DNA of 64,000 nt from Rhynchopus euleeides (GCA_963210315.1 OY723256.1:930001-994000); one strand, 5' to 3'; shown: positions 43,225 to 53,950, counted from the stretch's first letter. Program-made: numbers and translations. Notes: generated by a model not told the origin, from the letters alone.

Positions 43225-44856
43225 ACGACTCTGGTACACAATTTTGAACGATTTTGAACGATTTTTGGCCGTGCTCGTCGCGTCCCCCGGTGAGGGGGGA
43301 CGCTGTTTCGTGTTCTCCTTGCCGCACGGAGGCATTGCCTTACGTCGCCTCTTCCTCTTTTCCTTTATGGGCGGGTTAGTCTGGCTCAGAGGGCGGGACC
43401 GTGCTGATATGCACAGTGACGACTCTCCCTTTTTTTGTTGTGCCCGCCTCCTGCCGAGTCGTGGCTGCTGCCTCTCAAACTGGGGGCGGGCGGTCGCCGA
43501 CGCTGACGCGCCTGGCGGCCCGTGGAAAGTGACGTGGGTCTGGGGGTGGGGGGGGGGGGGGGGTGCTGGGGTGTCAGGCCGAAGCCCTTGACCGCTGTTG
43601 ATTTTTGCAGGTTTCACGAGATCAGGTAGTCCTTCTCGCTGTGCTCCGTCACCCCTGCCTCAGCCAGGTAGCGTAGGGCCCCCTTGCAGTTGTGCAGCAG
43701 CAGGTTGTGCACGCTTGTGGCTGTGAGGTGGTGTCGGGCTGACGCTGTCGCGGGACAGCCGAAGAATAGGTGCTTCAGCGAGACCCCAGGCGGGGGGCTG
43801 TCCGGCGCAAGCTTCAGGCAGGGTTTGCACGGTGGTTGTGCGCTGCCCGGGACGTCGTGGTCGTACACCAGGCGGTGGTGGTCGGCCCGGAGGCGGCGGA
43901 TGGTGGTTTCCCCTAAGCGGGTAAGGCCCTCCATGCGGAGGTCAGGGCGCTGCAGTCGCGTCTCCCCGATTCCTGACCGATACGCGTACACGCTGTCTGT
44001 GCGGGGCAACGTGGTCCCGCTGTATATGTGTCGGCGGAGGGTGACACGGGCCGACGCGAGGCTGATCGGCTCCATCTGGGGCTTGAACGCACCGATCTGC
44101 GCCTGCTTGTCAGCAAGTTCGTTCCCTACCACCCCAACATGCGACGGGATGTAGCGGAGGTGGGTGGTGACATCGTATGTTTGGGCGAGCTTGCGCAGCC
44201 TCTGCCAGATGTCCCATTCGGTGGACCCCCTCGCTCGCTGGGGGCCGCTCAGCAGTGCATTCAGTGCGCTCTGCGAGTCGGTGAGGATGGCGACCGTTTC
44301 GCCTTGGGTTACCACGGTGCATAGGTGGGCGAGGGATTCTCTGATGGCCACCAGCTCTGCCTGGTAGCTGATGCAACGGAGTCCTGCCGGCCAGGCGAGC
44401 TTTTTCTTGAGGCGGCCCTCCGGCATGCTGTACACCGCTGCGCCCGCGCCGCCCTGTTGCTGCCGCGATGTGGAGTTGGAGACTGACCCGTCGGTGTAGA
44501 CATGCCAGGCGCACGTCGGGAGGGCCTGGATGGTCTGCTCTGCCAGGTCCCGGAGGGTGTCTTTCGGGGTGGCGGCCTTCGGGGCGGTGAGCCCCGGCAG
44601 CGTCGCCAGGATGTGCACTCGTGGCAGCACCAGGTTCCATTCCCAGGGGGGGATGGGGTGTGCTGCATGCAGGGGGGCCAGCAGGGGGGTGCGCCCGTCG
44701 ACCTTCGAGGATTTCACCAGACTCCGTGCCTGATGTAGCCAGCTGCCTCCCGTGTGGAGGGCATACCCGGGTATTTTTCTCCCGTGAAGATACTGTGCCT
44801 GATCCATGTGACATCTCCACAGGATTAAGAGCACCCCTTTCGAGTGCGGAGATCAT
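43225..44856 (-). mobile_element. 5'-truncated non-LTR retrotransposon (LINE), copy 1
   Basis: A minus-strand LINE remnant consisting of the RNase H-bearing 3' part of ORF2, a ~370-bp 3' UTR and a tail of tandem TCGTTCAAAA units (43225-43260). The UTR includes a 16-nt G/C run at 43548-43563. The second copy at 55.68-56.22 kb shares the 3' UTR and tail almost exactly, which defines the 3' end of the element. The reverse transcriptase region is missing, so the copy is 5'-truncated, as is usual for target-primed insertions. The exact 5' boundary is uncertain. Confidence 0.8.
43614..44834 (-). CDS. LINE ORF2 C-terminal fragment: RNase H domain plus CCHC-like tail
   Basis: About 406 codons, open from a GTG-type position at 44834; an ATG is available at 44807. 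The segment is a fragment, so no true start is claimed. An RNase H type I domain lies at about residues 110-250 with the full D-E-D-D set: YTDGSV (D115), YQAELVA (E160), LTDSQSA (D186) and ELADKQA (D242). The conserved IPSHVGVVGN loop is present. Downstream is a helical region with RLRADHHRLVYDHD and a Cys/His knuckle (CKPCLK...HLFFGC), like the C-terminus of I/ingi-type LINE proteins. The enzyme would degrade the RNA strand during retrotransposition, but this copy lacks the reverse transcriptase. Confidence 0.82.
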   Translation of the reverse strand: MLLILWRCHMDQAQYLHGRKIPGYALHTGGSWLHQARSLVKSSKVDGRTPLLAPLHAAHPIPPWEWNLVLPRVHILATLPGLTAPKAATPKDTLRDLAEQTIQALPTCAWHVYTDGSVSNSTSRQQQGGAGAAVYSMPEGRLKKKLAWPAGLRCISYQAELVAIRESLAHLCTVVTQGETVAILTDSQSALNALLSGPQRARGSTEWDIWQRLRKLAQTYDVTTHLRYIPSHVGVVGNELADKQAQIGAFKPQMEPISLASARVTLRRHIYSGTTLPRTDSVYAYRSGIGETRLQRPDLRMEGLTRLGETTIRRLRADHHRLVYDHDVPGSAQPPCKPCLKLAPDSPPPGVSLKHLFFGCPATASARHHLTATSVHNLLLHNCKGALRYLAEAGVTEHSEKDYLIS

Positions 44857-46745
44857 TTCGAGACGTCCTCACGCGAGGATTGGGTGTTGCTGTAAAATGT
44901 AAAAGGAAGACTTGCATGGCTTCGCCCCTGCTGACACACCGTGTGGCACAGCAGGAAAAAAAACGAAAAAGGGGGAGGGGCCGAGCCCGCCACCCTCTCC
45001 ATGCCTTTGCGACCAGCAGGGCCCAGTTTAGGCAAGTTCGTCTCGGCAATCGACAGCTTGGCATGACGCCGAAACGAACAGGCCAACCATGCTGGTGCAT
45101 CGGTGCATCACTCAGCCCCTCCAGAAGTGCAAACCGAGGCTGTTCAGCGTGTGGCAACACTGGGGGCGATAGAAGTCGGGAGTCCCATGCAGCGTCACCA
45201 CACAGCAGCAGCCTTCGGCTCTCCTGAATCCAGGACCGCAAGAAAGGGGGGATTGAGTGGAGTGTAATTAAATTTCGGCTCGGGGTGGGCCTTTCTTCAT
45301 CCCCGGATTTTGTTTTGTTGATAAATATGTTCAAACGGGTCATCGCATGGCCAGTGATGTACACAACGTGGCTTTGCTTGCTGCCCGCAGGGTGGAATGA
45401 AATGGGGGATGAAGTCATGATAACGGTGGTGTTGGGTCGTTTTGGGGGGGGGGGCCTGAGGGAGGGGTACTGTTGGAAGGTGTCGCATCTGATGAAAGCA
45501 TGCAATCACTATACTTTCATCGATAAGGCAAAAGAGTCGCAGCCGCTTGTCTCAAACCCAGATCAGCGGATGAGGGTCAGGCTTACGAGCTGAAACAGGA
45601 GGTGGGGGGATCGCATGCCAGCAGAGTCAGATGACACTGGCAACCTCCATCCAGCGAGGGACTCCGAAAAAAAGTTCTGGCTGGGGGGTGGCTGGGGGTG
45701 GGGTGTGGTGTATAATGAAGAGAAGACATCTGTAGAATGGTCGCGTCAGAACGGGCAGTTGGGGGTTGGGTGGGTTCAGTCCCAGGCAAAGGCCCGGCTG
45801 GTGCCGTATTTTTTTTTTGACGTTGGCAAAAAATGCCCAGAGAAGCACAAAAGACGCCGTGGAGTGGTATGGGGGCAGACGAAGAGAAGATCTCCCCACT
45901 CTGACCCCCCCTCACACCACCCCTCCCGATGAGTTGCCGTTTGAGAGGGTCGGTATCGCCGTGCCCCAGGGGGGGGGGGCGGGGGGCGGGGAAGGAGATG
46001 GGGCCACACGTCGCCTGGGGCGCCGTTCTGCTTGAACAACTTTGAACGGATTTTAGATTGTTTGGCCCGCGCTCCCTCCCTGGGGCTGCTTGTTCTAATG
46101 GACAACCCTCCCCCCCCCCAGCCCCCCAACTGCATGCGACACAAAAAAAACTTTACTTTCTTTCGTTTGCGCGCGATTCGTTACATATATGCGGCGATGG
46201 GCCGGACCGTTTAACGCAATCCCCTCCCACCCTTCTTTCTCTCTCTCTCTCTCTCCGCCCTCTCCCAAGAGCAGCTTTCGCTCACGAGGGGTGCCTTGAG
46301 GTGCCTGTGGGGTTGGGGGTTGGGGGGGTTGGACCCGGTTGGTGGTGGAGCTTTTTGAATGAGATGTCGTGTTGACATCGGAAGAAGCACCGCTTTTGCC
46401 GAGAAAGTATCTTTGGCTGTGTGTGCAGGACGGGCCGGTTAGTTGTCAGCCCGACCTTTCGGACACACGCTCAGAAGTGAAGACACAGGCTGCCCTCGCA
46501 ACATAGGGCGGTGCACACAGTTTGGCACAGCGAGGGGGGTCGGGGGCGTGGGGCGGATTTCAAACACATTGCCACGAGTCATGATCACACCACACAAATC
46601 AATGGAAAAGGAAGAAACTAAGAAAACGGAGAGAGAGAAAGAGGGGGGGGAGGGGGCAGTGTCTCCGCCGGCGCTTCGGGGGATCAACAACCAGACACAC
46701 AGGGTGTGGGTGGCCCCCTTTGTTTATTTCCGAGTTCGACAGCCA

Positions 46746-46781
<36 letters not shown>

Positions 46782-47283
46782 TATGATGGGCGCCGACGAC
46801 AAAGAATAAAGAGAGACCTGACTCGCAGAGAACACCGCGCGGGTGGCATCACACACTACTTCCGGAAGAGATTTTCATTTTCAGTGCGTTCTTGACAACC
46901 GTGTTGCATCCTGACCAGCACCCCCAATAATCAATTTTGCTGCTGGCAGGCTGCCCCGTTGCAGGAGAAAGAGCGGCAGTGGAAGCCGGATCACAAGCGA
47001 ACCTGAATACCTTACCACTTTGAGGGGGCAGGGAAGCGGGGATGAATTGACAAGGGGCAGGGGTAGGTGTGGGAATGGGGTGTGGTGTGTTTTTTGATTC
47101 TTTTTTCCCAGGAATTCTTGAAGAGAACCTTGCAAAAAAAATGGAACGTGTGGTAAAAGAGTTTACGTTTGATTTGTTCAGGAGGCTTCCTCCCCGCTGG
47201 AGATGGGACGGCAGCAGCCCACACCACATTTATGAAGCGTGTGCATTCCCGCGGTCGGAGTGGCCGTATAACTTGTAACTGCA
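44857..47283. other. Intergenic, microsatellites and G/C runs
   Basis: No supported gene. Features: a (CT)n tract near 46229-46252, a (GA)n tract near 46747-46775, and G or C runs near 45446, 45970 and 46110. A weak resemblance to the LINE tail near 46026-46060 was not accepted. Confidence 0.45.
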
Positions 47284-47787
47284 TCAGAGATGGATGACCT
47301 CGCCGCAGCTCCGGTGTGATATGTTCTTGACAACCAAGAGCTCAAGGTGAGGTGGCACTGGCCTGCCATGTTGGTGCGAATACCTTTCTCTGTTTCTGGC
47401 GGCGATATCATAAGCCACGGCAGAGGCAAAACATAGGTACTCATTGTCTTTCACCTCAGTGCGACTCCCCGAGTAAGCTTGTTTCAGCAGATCTGCTGCA
47501 TCTCGAGAGTCCAGGATGGAGGCAAGACTTGCGGATGTGACACAAATTTTCGGCAGGCAGCGCTCTGCATCAGGCTGTTGACACCACGCCGCTGTGAGTT
47601 CTCCTCTGAGTTTTCCTGACTGGACAAGTGGAGCATCTGACAACACACTGCTGCACTTCTTGCCTCGATTCGATGGACAGTCGAGTGTTTGACAGGTACT
47701 GGAGTACACCTGACACACCTCAAGAAAATGATCATCCGGCAATTTGTGGTTTCTTCTCTCTCTGACTCGATGCGGCAGCTTCTTCAT
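47284..47787 (-). CDS. Hypothetical 167-residue protein
   Basis: ATG at 47787, TGA at 47284. The product has normal globular composition with helical stretches (DAADLLKQAYSGSRTEVKD, YLCFASAVAYDIAARNRER) and nine cysteines, and no low-complexity sequence, unlike most intergenic frames here. No family is recognised. It has the same strand as the host genes. It may be a complete small gene, one exon of a larger gene, or a gene relic; coding status rests on composition only. Confidence 0.33.
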   Translation of the reverse strand: MKKLPHRVRERRNHKLPDDHFLEVCQVYSSTCQTLDCPSNRGKKCSSVLSDAPLVQSGKLRGELTAAWCQQPDAERCLPKICVTSASLASILDSRDAADLLKQAYSGSRTEVKDNEYLCFASAVAYDIAARNRERYSHQHGRPVPPHLELLVVKNISHRSCGEVIHL

Positions 47788-48666
47788 CCCACATGCGCAG
47801 GCAAAGGATTCGTCTGTACTTTGGTTTTTTTGGTTGTGGCTTCAACATTGGAGCGATAACCCAGACCCGTCATGAGCCCTTCCTTCCTCAGAGGGGCTCG
47901 GATAGAGTGGACGAATTCTGCGAAAGAGGCCACACTCACTGACCGACACTTTGAGAACAAACCAACAAATGCCCGCCTTTGAAGCAGGGGTCATTTGAAG
48001 TCAGCAGATGTGTGTCCTCGTGAAAGGTTGCATTCCTAATGGAATATGACGTATTTTCATATCCCTCCTGGCGCAAGGATCCCAGCTAAAAATGAGTTGA
48101 TGAGAGAGCAACAAAATCACAGGGATTTGTACACTGCACTGAACTGTCAGACCCTGCAGTGGTGATAGTGCATCACGAGCGGCAGTGTTGCGTCAAGCCC
48201 ATTCACAGACACTGCGTGCCTGCCTTTGTGTGCGCTTGGAAACAAGACACTGCAAAAGAAAACGCATGAGCTGCACCACCACTGCCTCTCCTCGCCCCCC
48301 CTCCCCTTCCCACGTTGTTTGGCTCCTTCGGGCAATTGTCGATGACCCAAGTAAGCCTTCGTTCGCCTCTTCACTAACAAGAAAAAAATATCTACCAAAC
48401 TCTGTGTATCAATGTATGGAAATGGCCAAATAAGAAGACAATAATTTTTCAACTCAGCTCCGCCCCAGCTGCTCTTTCGTTCGCACGATGCGTTGTTGCT
48501 TCTCCATATCATCGACATGCCAAACTCTCTCGCCTGACGAGGGAGTGGTGCCGAGCACGGATAGCAGATCCGAATGACACTTCCGCGCGCAAAAGTCGTG
48601 TGCGTAACAATACAAGCATCCTCTTTCCGATATTCCCCTACCAACTGCCATCCTCCAGCACACTCT
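47788..48666. other. Intergenic, nothing recognised
   Basis: About 880 bp between the hypothetical 47.3-kb frame and the PX gene. No motif or repeat stands out. Confidence 0.45.
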
Positions 48667-49572
48667 TCAAGCCGTTGAGCTCAGGCTGATGCTGATGGAG
48701 AGGGTCCCATCTGACGTGCAGTCGTTGGTTGAGGAGTCGGAGTTGGCGCATTTGAAGAAGTTGTGATGGCTGACCGTGGGGGACAGCATCGCCTCCTCAT
48801 TGCACGACCGCCGCCGCACCGGCAGGTCCACCTGCTGGGTCAGCTGCATCAGCCCCTGGGAGAGCTGCCAGACCTCGCGGTTGTTCGGCAGGCGGTCCCT
48901 CTGCCGCTTGACATGGTCGTTAATCGCAAGATACATACACCTCCGCGCACACGCCGCAGCACCGCTGCGTGTGCTCTTGATGCAGATCTCATTGGTGCGG
49001 TGGTCCAAAATCCCCCACGGCACCTTCACAACCAACCGCTTCATCTTCGCACCCTTCGGCGCCATAAACGTGCTGTGGATATACGGCGACGGCGCCCCGG
49101 GCAGAGTCTCGCTGCAGCGCAGGCTCAACGGAATCCCATCCTTCTGACACACGGGGGCGAGGAACATCGTCAGCTCCTCGAACACCTCATAGCAGCGCTT
49201 CGAGAGGTTCCGCACCTGCTTCATATAGTCCGCGAGGGCCTTGCGCCGCTGCTCGACAAGGCGTTTGGAGGCGTTGGTGGTCCAGAGGACACTCCTCCCT
49301 GGGAACCTGCACTGCGACGCGTCGAAGCTCTCCCCCTTCGCAATGGCAACCAGCCGGGTGTGCAGGGCACGGAAGTCGCTATACCGCTTGCACACCGTCC
49401 ACAGGCTGGGCGTGCCTTTCGCATCCTCCACATGAGTCGCAACGGTGTACCCTATAACAACCTGGGAGCTTATCTCGTCGCTCTCCGAGGCCCGGCACCC
49501 ATACGCCGCCACAGCATAAGGCACATCACACGACGTGATGTTGATATCCGACTCATTCAGTAGCCTCCCCAT
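48667..49572 (-). CDS. PX-domain protein (phosphoinositide-binding)
   Basis: 301 residues from the ATG at 49572; the upstream in-frame position is GTG. The PX domain spans about residues 15-140. It has a beta-strand region (VVIGYTVATHVED), WTVCKRYSDFRALHTRL (the RYSDF motif whose Arg contacts the 3-phosphate of PI3P in sorting nexins), a FPGRSVLW proline-type loop, and VEQRRKALADYMKQV, matching the R-x-x-x-L-x-x-Y helix. PX proteins bind phosphoinositides and act in endosomal trafficking. No BAR or kinase domain is present. The C-terminal ~150 residues are unique, with KRLVVKVPWGILDHRTNE and a Ser-rich end. Likely a peripheral endomembrane protein. G/C-rich tracts lie upstream (49594-49650). 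Confidence 0.8.
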   Translation of the reverse strand: MGRLLNESDINITSCDVPYAVAAYGCRASESDEISSQVVIGYTVATHVEDAKGTPSLWTVCKRYSDFRALHTRLVAIAKGESFDASQCRFPGRSVLWTTNASKRLVEQRRKALADYMKQVRNLSKRCYEVFEELTMFLAPVCQKDGIPLSLRCSETLPGAPSPYIHSTFMAPKGAKMKRLVVKVPWGILDHRTNEICIKSTRSGAAACARRCMYLAINDHVKRQRDRLPNNREVWQLSQGLMQLTQQVDLPVRRRSCNEEAMLSPTVSHHNFFKCANSDSSTNDCTSDGTLSISISLSSTA

Positions 49573-49976
49573 CGCGGCGGTGGTGCCGCACACACCCCCC
49601 CCTTTACAGCGGAGTGGAGGGTGGAGGGTGGACCGTCGAGGGTGGGCGTATAAAGTCGGTGTGAGAGTGGAAGGGAAGGGCAGGGGGTGTCTTAGTTATG
49701 GAAGAGCTAAAGGGGATGGCGCGAGGGTGGAGGGGGGGCGAAGGGGAAGGCTGCCTATCAACAGTCCTTCTCCCCAGGGGTGTGTGTAGGGCGTGGGGGG
49801 GGGGGGGAGGGGGAGGGAGGGTTTTTTTGAGGCAAAGGATAGAGGCGACAAGGAGAAGATTGAAGTCTACGAGGGGAGGGGGTGGGGAGTGGGGTGCTGT
49901 TTCAGCTATCCACCGCGGTTGTGTGTTGTTGTGGGCAGATTGCAGCCCCAGCACCTGGAGGAGGGGGGGGGGGGGT
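49573..49976. other. Intergenic upstream of the PX gene
   Basis: G-rich on plus (C-rich on the coding strand of the PX gene): CCACCCTCCACCCTCCAC-type sequence at 49615-49635 and G runs at 49797-49808 and 49962-49975. Probably contains the PX promoter or 5' UTR; no precise element is identified. Confidence 0.45.
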
Positions 49977-51128
49977 TAGGGGGGGTCAAATGGGGGTGAC
50001 AAACACGATTTTTCAAAAAACCGGCGCAGAGGCCCCAAAGCCCCCGTAAACCCTCCAAACCCCCCCAGATCGGTCCGGAAACCCATCGAACCCCACTTTT
50101 CCACCATTCCGGGCACCTCAGGTGCCCGAATTGGGGTACCTAAATTTTGTGCCACCGTTTGGTACCGGACAGTGCCACTGTGTGGGAGGTTGGAAAAGAA
50201 AATGCCCCAACACACCACATCTGAGGGTTGCAATGCATGTTGCTTGCCAACCACGTCATCCGGTGGGTGTCAGGCGCTATGTAGGTGGCATCAGCCAGGT
50301 CTTCGATGTGTTCTGGCTTGTATATGTACCTCCCTGCCTGCGGCACAGGCACTGCCTTTGTCCCCCACACCAGCCACAGAGAGCGTATTGTACTCGGTCC
50401 ACGGTTGCTGATTCATTGTGATGCGTTGTATCCTCGAGTGAACGTCACACACTAGTGACACCACCACCCGCCATCCGAGAGCTGTATTGACTTTGCGCGC
50501 TTCCGTTGCATTCACCTCGCCACGCATATTGCACTGTTCAGTACCAGTGCTCTTGGGCCAGGCAAAGTAGACCGCAGCAACTACCAATTCTGGCACAATG
50601 GGTACCACGACAGCGCACTTCGTGTGTTCCCGGAATGTACAGCTCGTGTTGCAACAGTCGTTGTCAACACATCCCGGTTGTGGAGCACTGCTGCACAGGA
50701 ATCACACGACCATCTGGACTTGTTCCGTACCTACAGGCAGCCTCCCGGTGCATGGTGGCAGGGAGGTACATATACAAGCCAGAACTCATCGAAGACCTGG
50801 CTAATGCCACCTACATAGCGCCTGACACCCACCGGATGACGTGGTTGGCAAGCAACATGCATTGCAACCCTCAGATGTGGTGTGTTGGGGCATTTTCTTT
50901 TCCAACCTCCCACACAGTGGCACTGTCCGGTACCAAACGGTGGCACAAAATTTAGGTACCCCAATTCGGGCACCTGAGGTGCCCGGAATGGTGGAAAAGT
51001 GGGGTTCGATGGGTTTCCGGACCGATCTGGGGGGGTTTGGAGGGTTTACGGGGGCTTTGGGGCCTCTGCGCCGGTTTTTTGAAAAATCGTGTTTGTCCAC
51101 GTAAAAGGGTGGCATTTGACCCCCCCTA
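49977..51128. mobile_element. Fold-back element with ~365-bp inverted arms
   Basis: The left arm (49977-50338) and right arm (about 50758-51128) are near-perfect reverse complements. They begin and end with TAGGGGGGGTCAAATG / CATTTGACCCCCCCTA and run to TGTATATGTACCTCCCTGCC. About 420 bp of unique sequence separates them. Each arm carries the hairpin GGGCACCT-C-AGGTGCCC (left copy 50109-50125). No transposase is evident. A minus-strand frame in the centre (about 50350-50608, with VVVSLVCDVHSRIQRITMN) vaguely recalls a DDE-type core but is unproven. The right end directly abuts the hAT element. Confidence 0.8.
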
Positions 51129-51456
51129 GGCATACAGTGCAAACGATAATTATTATCGCATACGATAATTATTATCGTACTCCCATTATCGTATATTATC
51201 GTATACGATAATATACGATAATGGTGCGATAATTTTTTTGAGATTTTCGGAAAACCAGAAATCAGCCCAGAACACATTGAAAAAGTGGTAAAAGTGGAGC
51301 CGGAAGCTGCCATTTTTGCTTCTTTGAATTATTGGTGACGGGGGGCTTCACTCAGAAGTGTAGAATGTCCCTCACAAATGGGTGGCAGACACAACACACA
51401 TAGTGCCATGACATGCGCAGCACTATGTCTGTCTGGGGCATCCTGTCAATGAAGCT

Positions 51457-51553
51457 GGCACCGTTGGAAGAAGTTTCAGGCACAGGGGGGCGGAGAGGTT
51501 ACAGGATACTGCCACGCACATCCGTGACACTCATTTGCGTGTGCGCTCTCGAC
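51457..51553 (+). repeat. Fragment of the transposase coding sequence in its own 5' leader
   Basis: About 97 bp closely match 52827-52928 inside the transposase gene: CACCGTTGGAAGAAGTTTCA, then TCCGTGACACTCATTTGCGT, with small indels between. It lies 70-165 bp upstream of the chosen start and in another frame relative to the internal copy. A weaker match to about 52700-52750 precedes it (CTGxCTGGGxCA). It is in direct orientation. Confidence 0.85.
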
Positions 51554-51622
51554 CCGTGTGTCTATCGCTATGTTGTGACTGCATCGCCATCACCCTCCAC
51601 AGGAAACACCAGGGATCAAAAA

Positions 51623-53950
51623 ATGTCTCGTCGTCGTAGGATAAAAGACGACACAACAACGGAGGATGACGCAGAGGAAGATGATGACGGCGATGACGAG
51701 GAAGAGGGCAGTGATGAGGACGAGCCGGACCAGAAACGCCGTCGCGTCACGGGGGGGAAGGACAAGAAGCCCTCAGCGAAAAAGGCGGCCGTGAAAAAGC
51801 CACCCCCAAAGAAGCCAGCAGCGAAGAAGCCAGCCCCCAAGAAGACAGCACCAAAGCCCGCGGGAAAATCGGAGAGCGCGCAGAAACCCCTGGACACGAT
51901 AAAACTCAGAAAAACGGTGGAGGAAGCCGCAGACGAGGCTGCTGCCAAGAAGAGGATCTCCTTGGTAACAGCCAGGCAGCGGCTGCAGCAACTGGCGAGG
52001 TACGACGCCACAGTTGCTGCGGCCTACACGATCAAGTCGGTGGAGGACCTCCCGTTCGAAACTCGCACCATGCTGCTTGATGCAAACCCCCCCCGGACAT
52101 TATCGGACGAAGTCCTGTGGTGCAACCTCTGTAGCATCGTCGTAAAGCATGCTGAATCGACAGTGGCAAAGAAACACGTGACCGACACGAAGGCGCACCA
52201 GACCACATCGAAGGAAGCGCCAGTGCAGGCGGCCCCCTGTGTTTCAACCACGAAGAGCGATCCCACGACCACCGCATCATTTCAAAAGGCATGGGCACTT
52301 GCCCTTGTGATTGCGGGGATCACGCCTCACCAGGCGTCTATCCTTGCGCTGCCGATGACCACCCCTCTGCCGAAGCCCCGGACGCTGCTGGGCAAGGCCC
52401 CGCTGTTCGTCGCGGAGATCCAGAAGAAGATCCGCGACTGCATCACCGGCCGGCCGGTGGCGTTGGGCGTTGATGGAACAGGCCTGCGGCATCTTGGCTT
52501 TGCCATCATGTCGGTCGTCGCCTACGTGGGAGGCAGGGGAGTGCTCCTCCTGTCGAAAGTGCGTGGTGACGGCGAGGTGCACAACGCAGAGGACGTCGGG
52601 GATGTGCTTGACGAGGTGCGGGAACTGTACGGCATTACCCGCAGTACAGTTGTCGCTGACTTCGGGTCGGTGAACGTCAAGGCGTTTGGCGACAAGAAGG
52701 AGGAGGGCATCTACTGCCTGGGCCACCACCTCAACGCAGCGTTGAAGCGAGCAGTGCGCCAGTCATACCCCCGGGCGTATGCCTTCTGCACGCTGGTGTC
52801 GCAGTTCTTCGGGTGCAAGTCGCGCCGGCACCGTTGGAAGAAGTTTCAGGCACAGGGGGCGGAGAGGATGCATGATGCTGCAACGAACATCCGTGACACT
52901 CATTTGCGTGTGCGCACCGCTCTCGACCGCGGAGCGGTGCGTGCGCTCCGCAAGCTTCTCCCATCCGTGAACGTCACAGATACCGATGCGGTGGTGCTGG
53001 AGCGGGCTGCCGCCTTTGTGGCGGAAACAGACGACACCCACGCCGCCAATGTGGAGGTGTCCAGCCCTCAGCAACCCGCCTCTACTTCGGACACTCGATG
53101 GGCAGCGATGTTCGACCTGACAGTCCACCTGCAGACCCGGTGTGCGATGCTGCTGCAGTTCGTCAGCGTGGAGATGGCGAGGAAGAAGAAGCCACTCACT
53201 CTCAGGCAGCTCTCTGAGCACATCCAGAAGGGAACATGGGAAGAGCACGTCAGCGAGACGGTGGCTGTGGCTGAGATGGTGGAGCCGGTGCTGTGGCTCG
53301 TGCGATGGGTGCAGAACCCGGAAGCCCGTCTGGGGCACATCAAAGTGCGGACTATCACGGAGGAGTACCAGAAGGTGGTGACGAACACCAGTTATCCTGC
53401 TCCTATCCGCACCTTGCTGAAGGATGCCTGGGAGTCTTGGCCGTCGAAGGCGAGGTTCGAGATGGCGCTCATCTTCGACCCGGAAACCGTGCTGATGGCT
53501 GACTTCGACGACTTCCCCGACATCACAAACCAGCTGGTGTGGGCCGTGGATTTCCATGCCCTTGCTGACGACGAGTGCTGGGCGGAGTTCACACAGTACC
53601 TCAATGCCCCTGCCGAATCCCTGCAGACCGACACCCCGATTGCGTTCTGGCTGGAGAAGGGGAGGAAGCTGTTCCCCATCCTGGCGCCACATGTGGTGGC
53701 TTGGCTCCGCACGCCTGTGTCGGTCACACAGGTCGACAGTGTGTTTTCGACGGCAGAGTCCCGCAAGTCCAAGCGGGGGTCGAACATCTCGACGAAGACC
53801 TACGCGGATCGTCTGTTCTTGCAGCGGAACGGCGACCTCCTCGGCTACTTCGACAAGAGCAACCGGTTCGCAGAAGCCCTCGAAAGGGACTATGTCTCTG
53901 ATGATTCCTCTGAGGAGGACGAATCCGAGACTGAGATGGATATCATTTAG
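51623..53950 (+). CDS. hAT-family transposase
   Basis: 775 residues from the ATG at 51623 (MSRRRRIKDD). The frame is open 70 codons further upstream, but that part is made of the duplicated leader fragment and lacks protein character. Domains: an acidic stretch (about 15-35), a Lys/Pro/Ala-rich histone-H1-like tail (about 45-90; nuclear targeting or DNA contact), and a BED-like C2H2 finger (CNLC...HVTDTKAH, about 166-192). The RNase H-fold core carries GVDGTG (first Asp, about 284), VVADFGSVNVKA (second Asp, about 345), CLGHHLNAALK and the TRWAAMFDL segment (about 491). The hAT C-terminal dimerisation region is at about 675-745 (PVSVTQVDSVFSTAES, KTYADRLFLQRN). It would catalyse excision and integration at the element's ends. 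No disruption is seen; an acidic tail ends the protein. Confidence 0.88.
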   Translation: MSRRRRIKDDTTTEDDAEEDDDGDDEEEGSDEDEPDQKRRRVTGGKDKKPSAKKAAVKKPPPKKPAAKKPAPKKTAPKPAGKSESAQKPLDTIKLRKTVEEAADEAAAKKRISLVTARQRLQQLARYDATVAAAYTIKSVEDLPFETRTMLLDANPPRTLSDEVLWCNLCSIVVKHAESTVAKKHVTDTKAHQTTSKEAPVQAAPCVSTTKSDPTTTASFQKAWALALVIAGITPHQASILALPMTTPLPKPRTLLGKAPLFVAEIQKKIRDCITGRPVALGVDGTGLRHLGFAIMSVVAYVGGRGVLLLSKVRGDGEVHNAEDVGDVLDEVRELYGITRSTVVADFGSVNVKAFGDKKEEGIYCLGHHLNAALKRAVRQSYPRAYAFCTLVSQFFGCKSRRHRWKKFQAQGAERMHDAATNIRDTHLRVRTALDRGAVRALRKLLPSVNVTDTDAVVLERAAAFVAETDDTHAANVEVSSPQQPASTSDTRWAAMFDLTVHLQTRCAMLLQFVSVEMARKKKPLTLRQLSEHIQKGTWEEHVSETVAVAEMVEPVLWLVRWVQNPEARLGHIKVRTITEEYQKVVTNTSYPAPIRTLLKDAWESWPSKARFEMALIFDPETVLMADFDDFPDITNQLVWAVDFHALADDECWAEFTQYLNAPAESLQTDTPIAFWLEKGRKLFPILAPHVVAWLRTPVSVTQVDSVFSTAESRKSKRGSNISTKTYADRLFLQRNGDLLGYFDKSNRFAEALERDYVSDDSSEEDESETEMDII

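Noticed and set aside
46020..46065. Third LINE tail (TTGAACAACTTTGAACGG...)
   Set aside because: Only a short, imperfect resemblance to the TCGTTCAAAA tail and UTR; no LINE coding or UTR sequence adjoins it.
49977..51104. Identical short proteins encoded in both arms of the fold-back element
   Set aside because: Mirror-image translations of the inverted arms; no codon bias, domain or start evidence.
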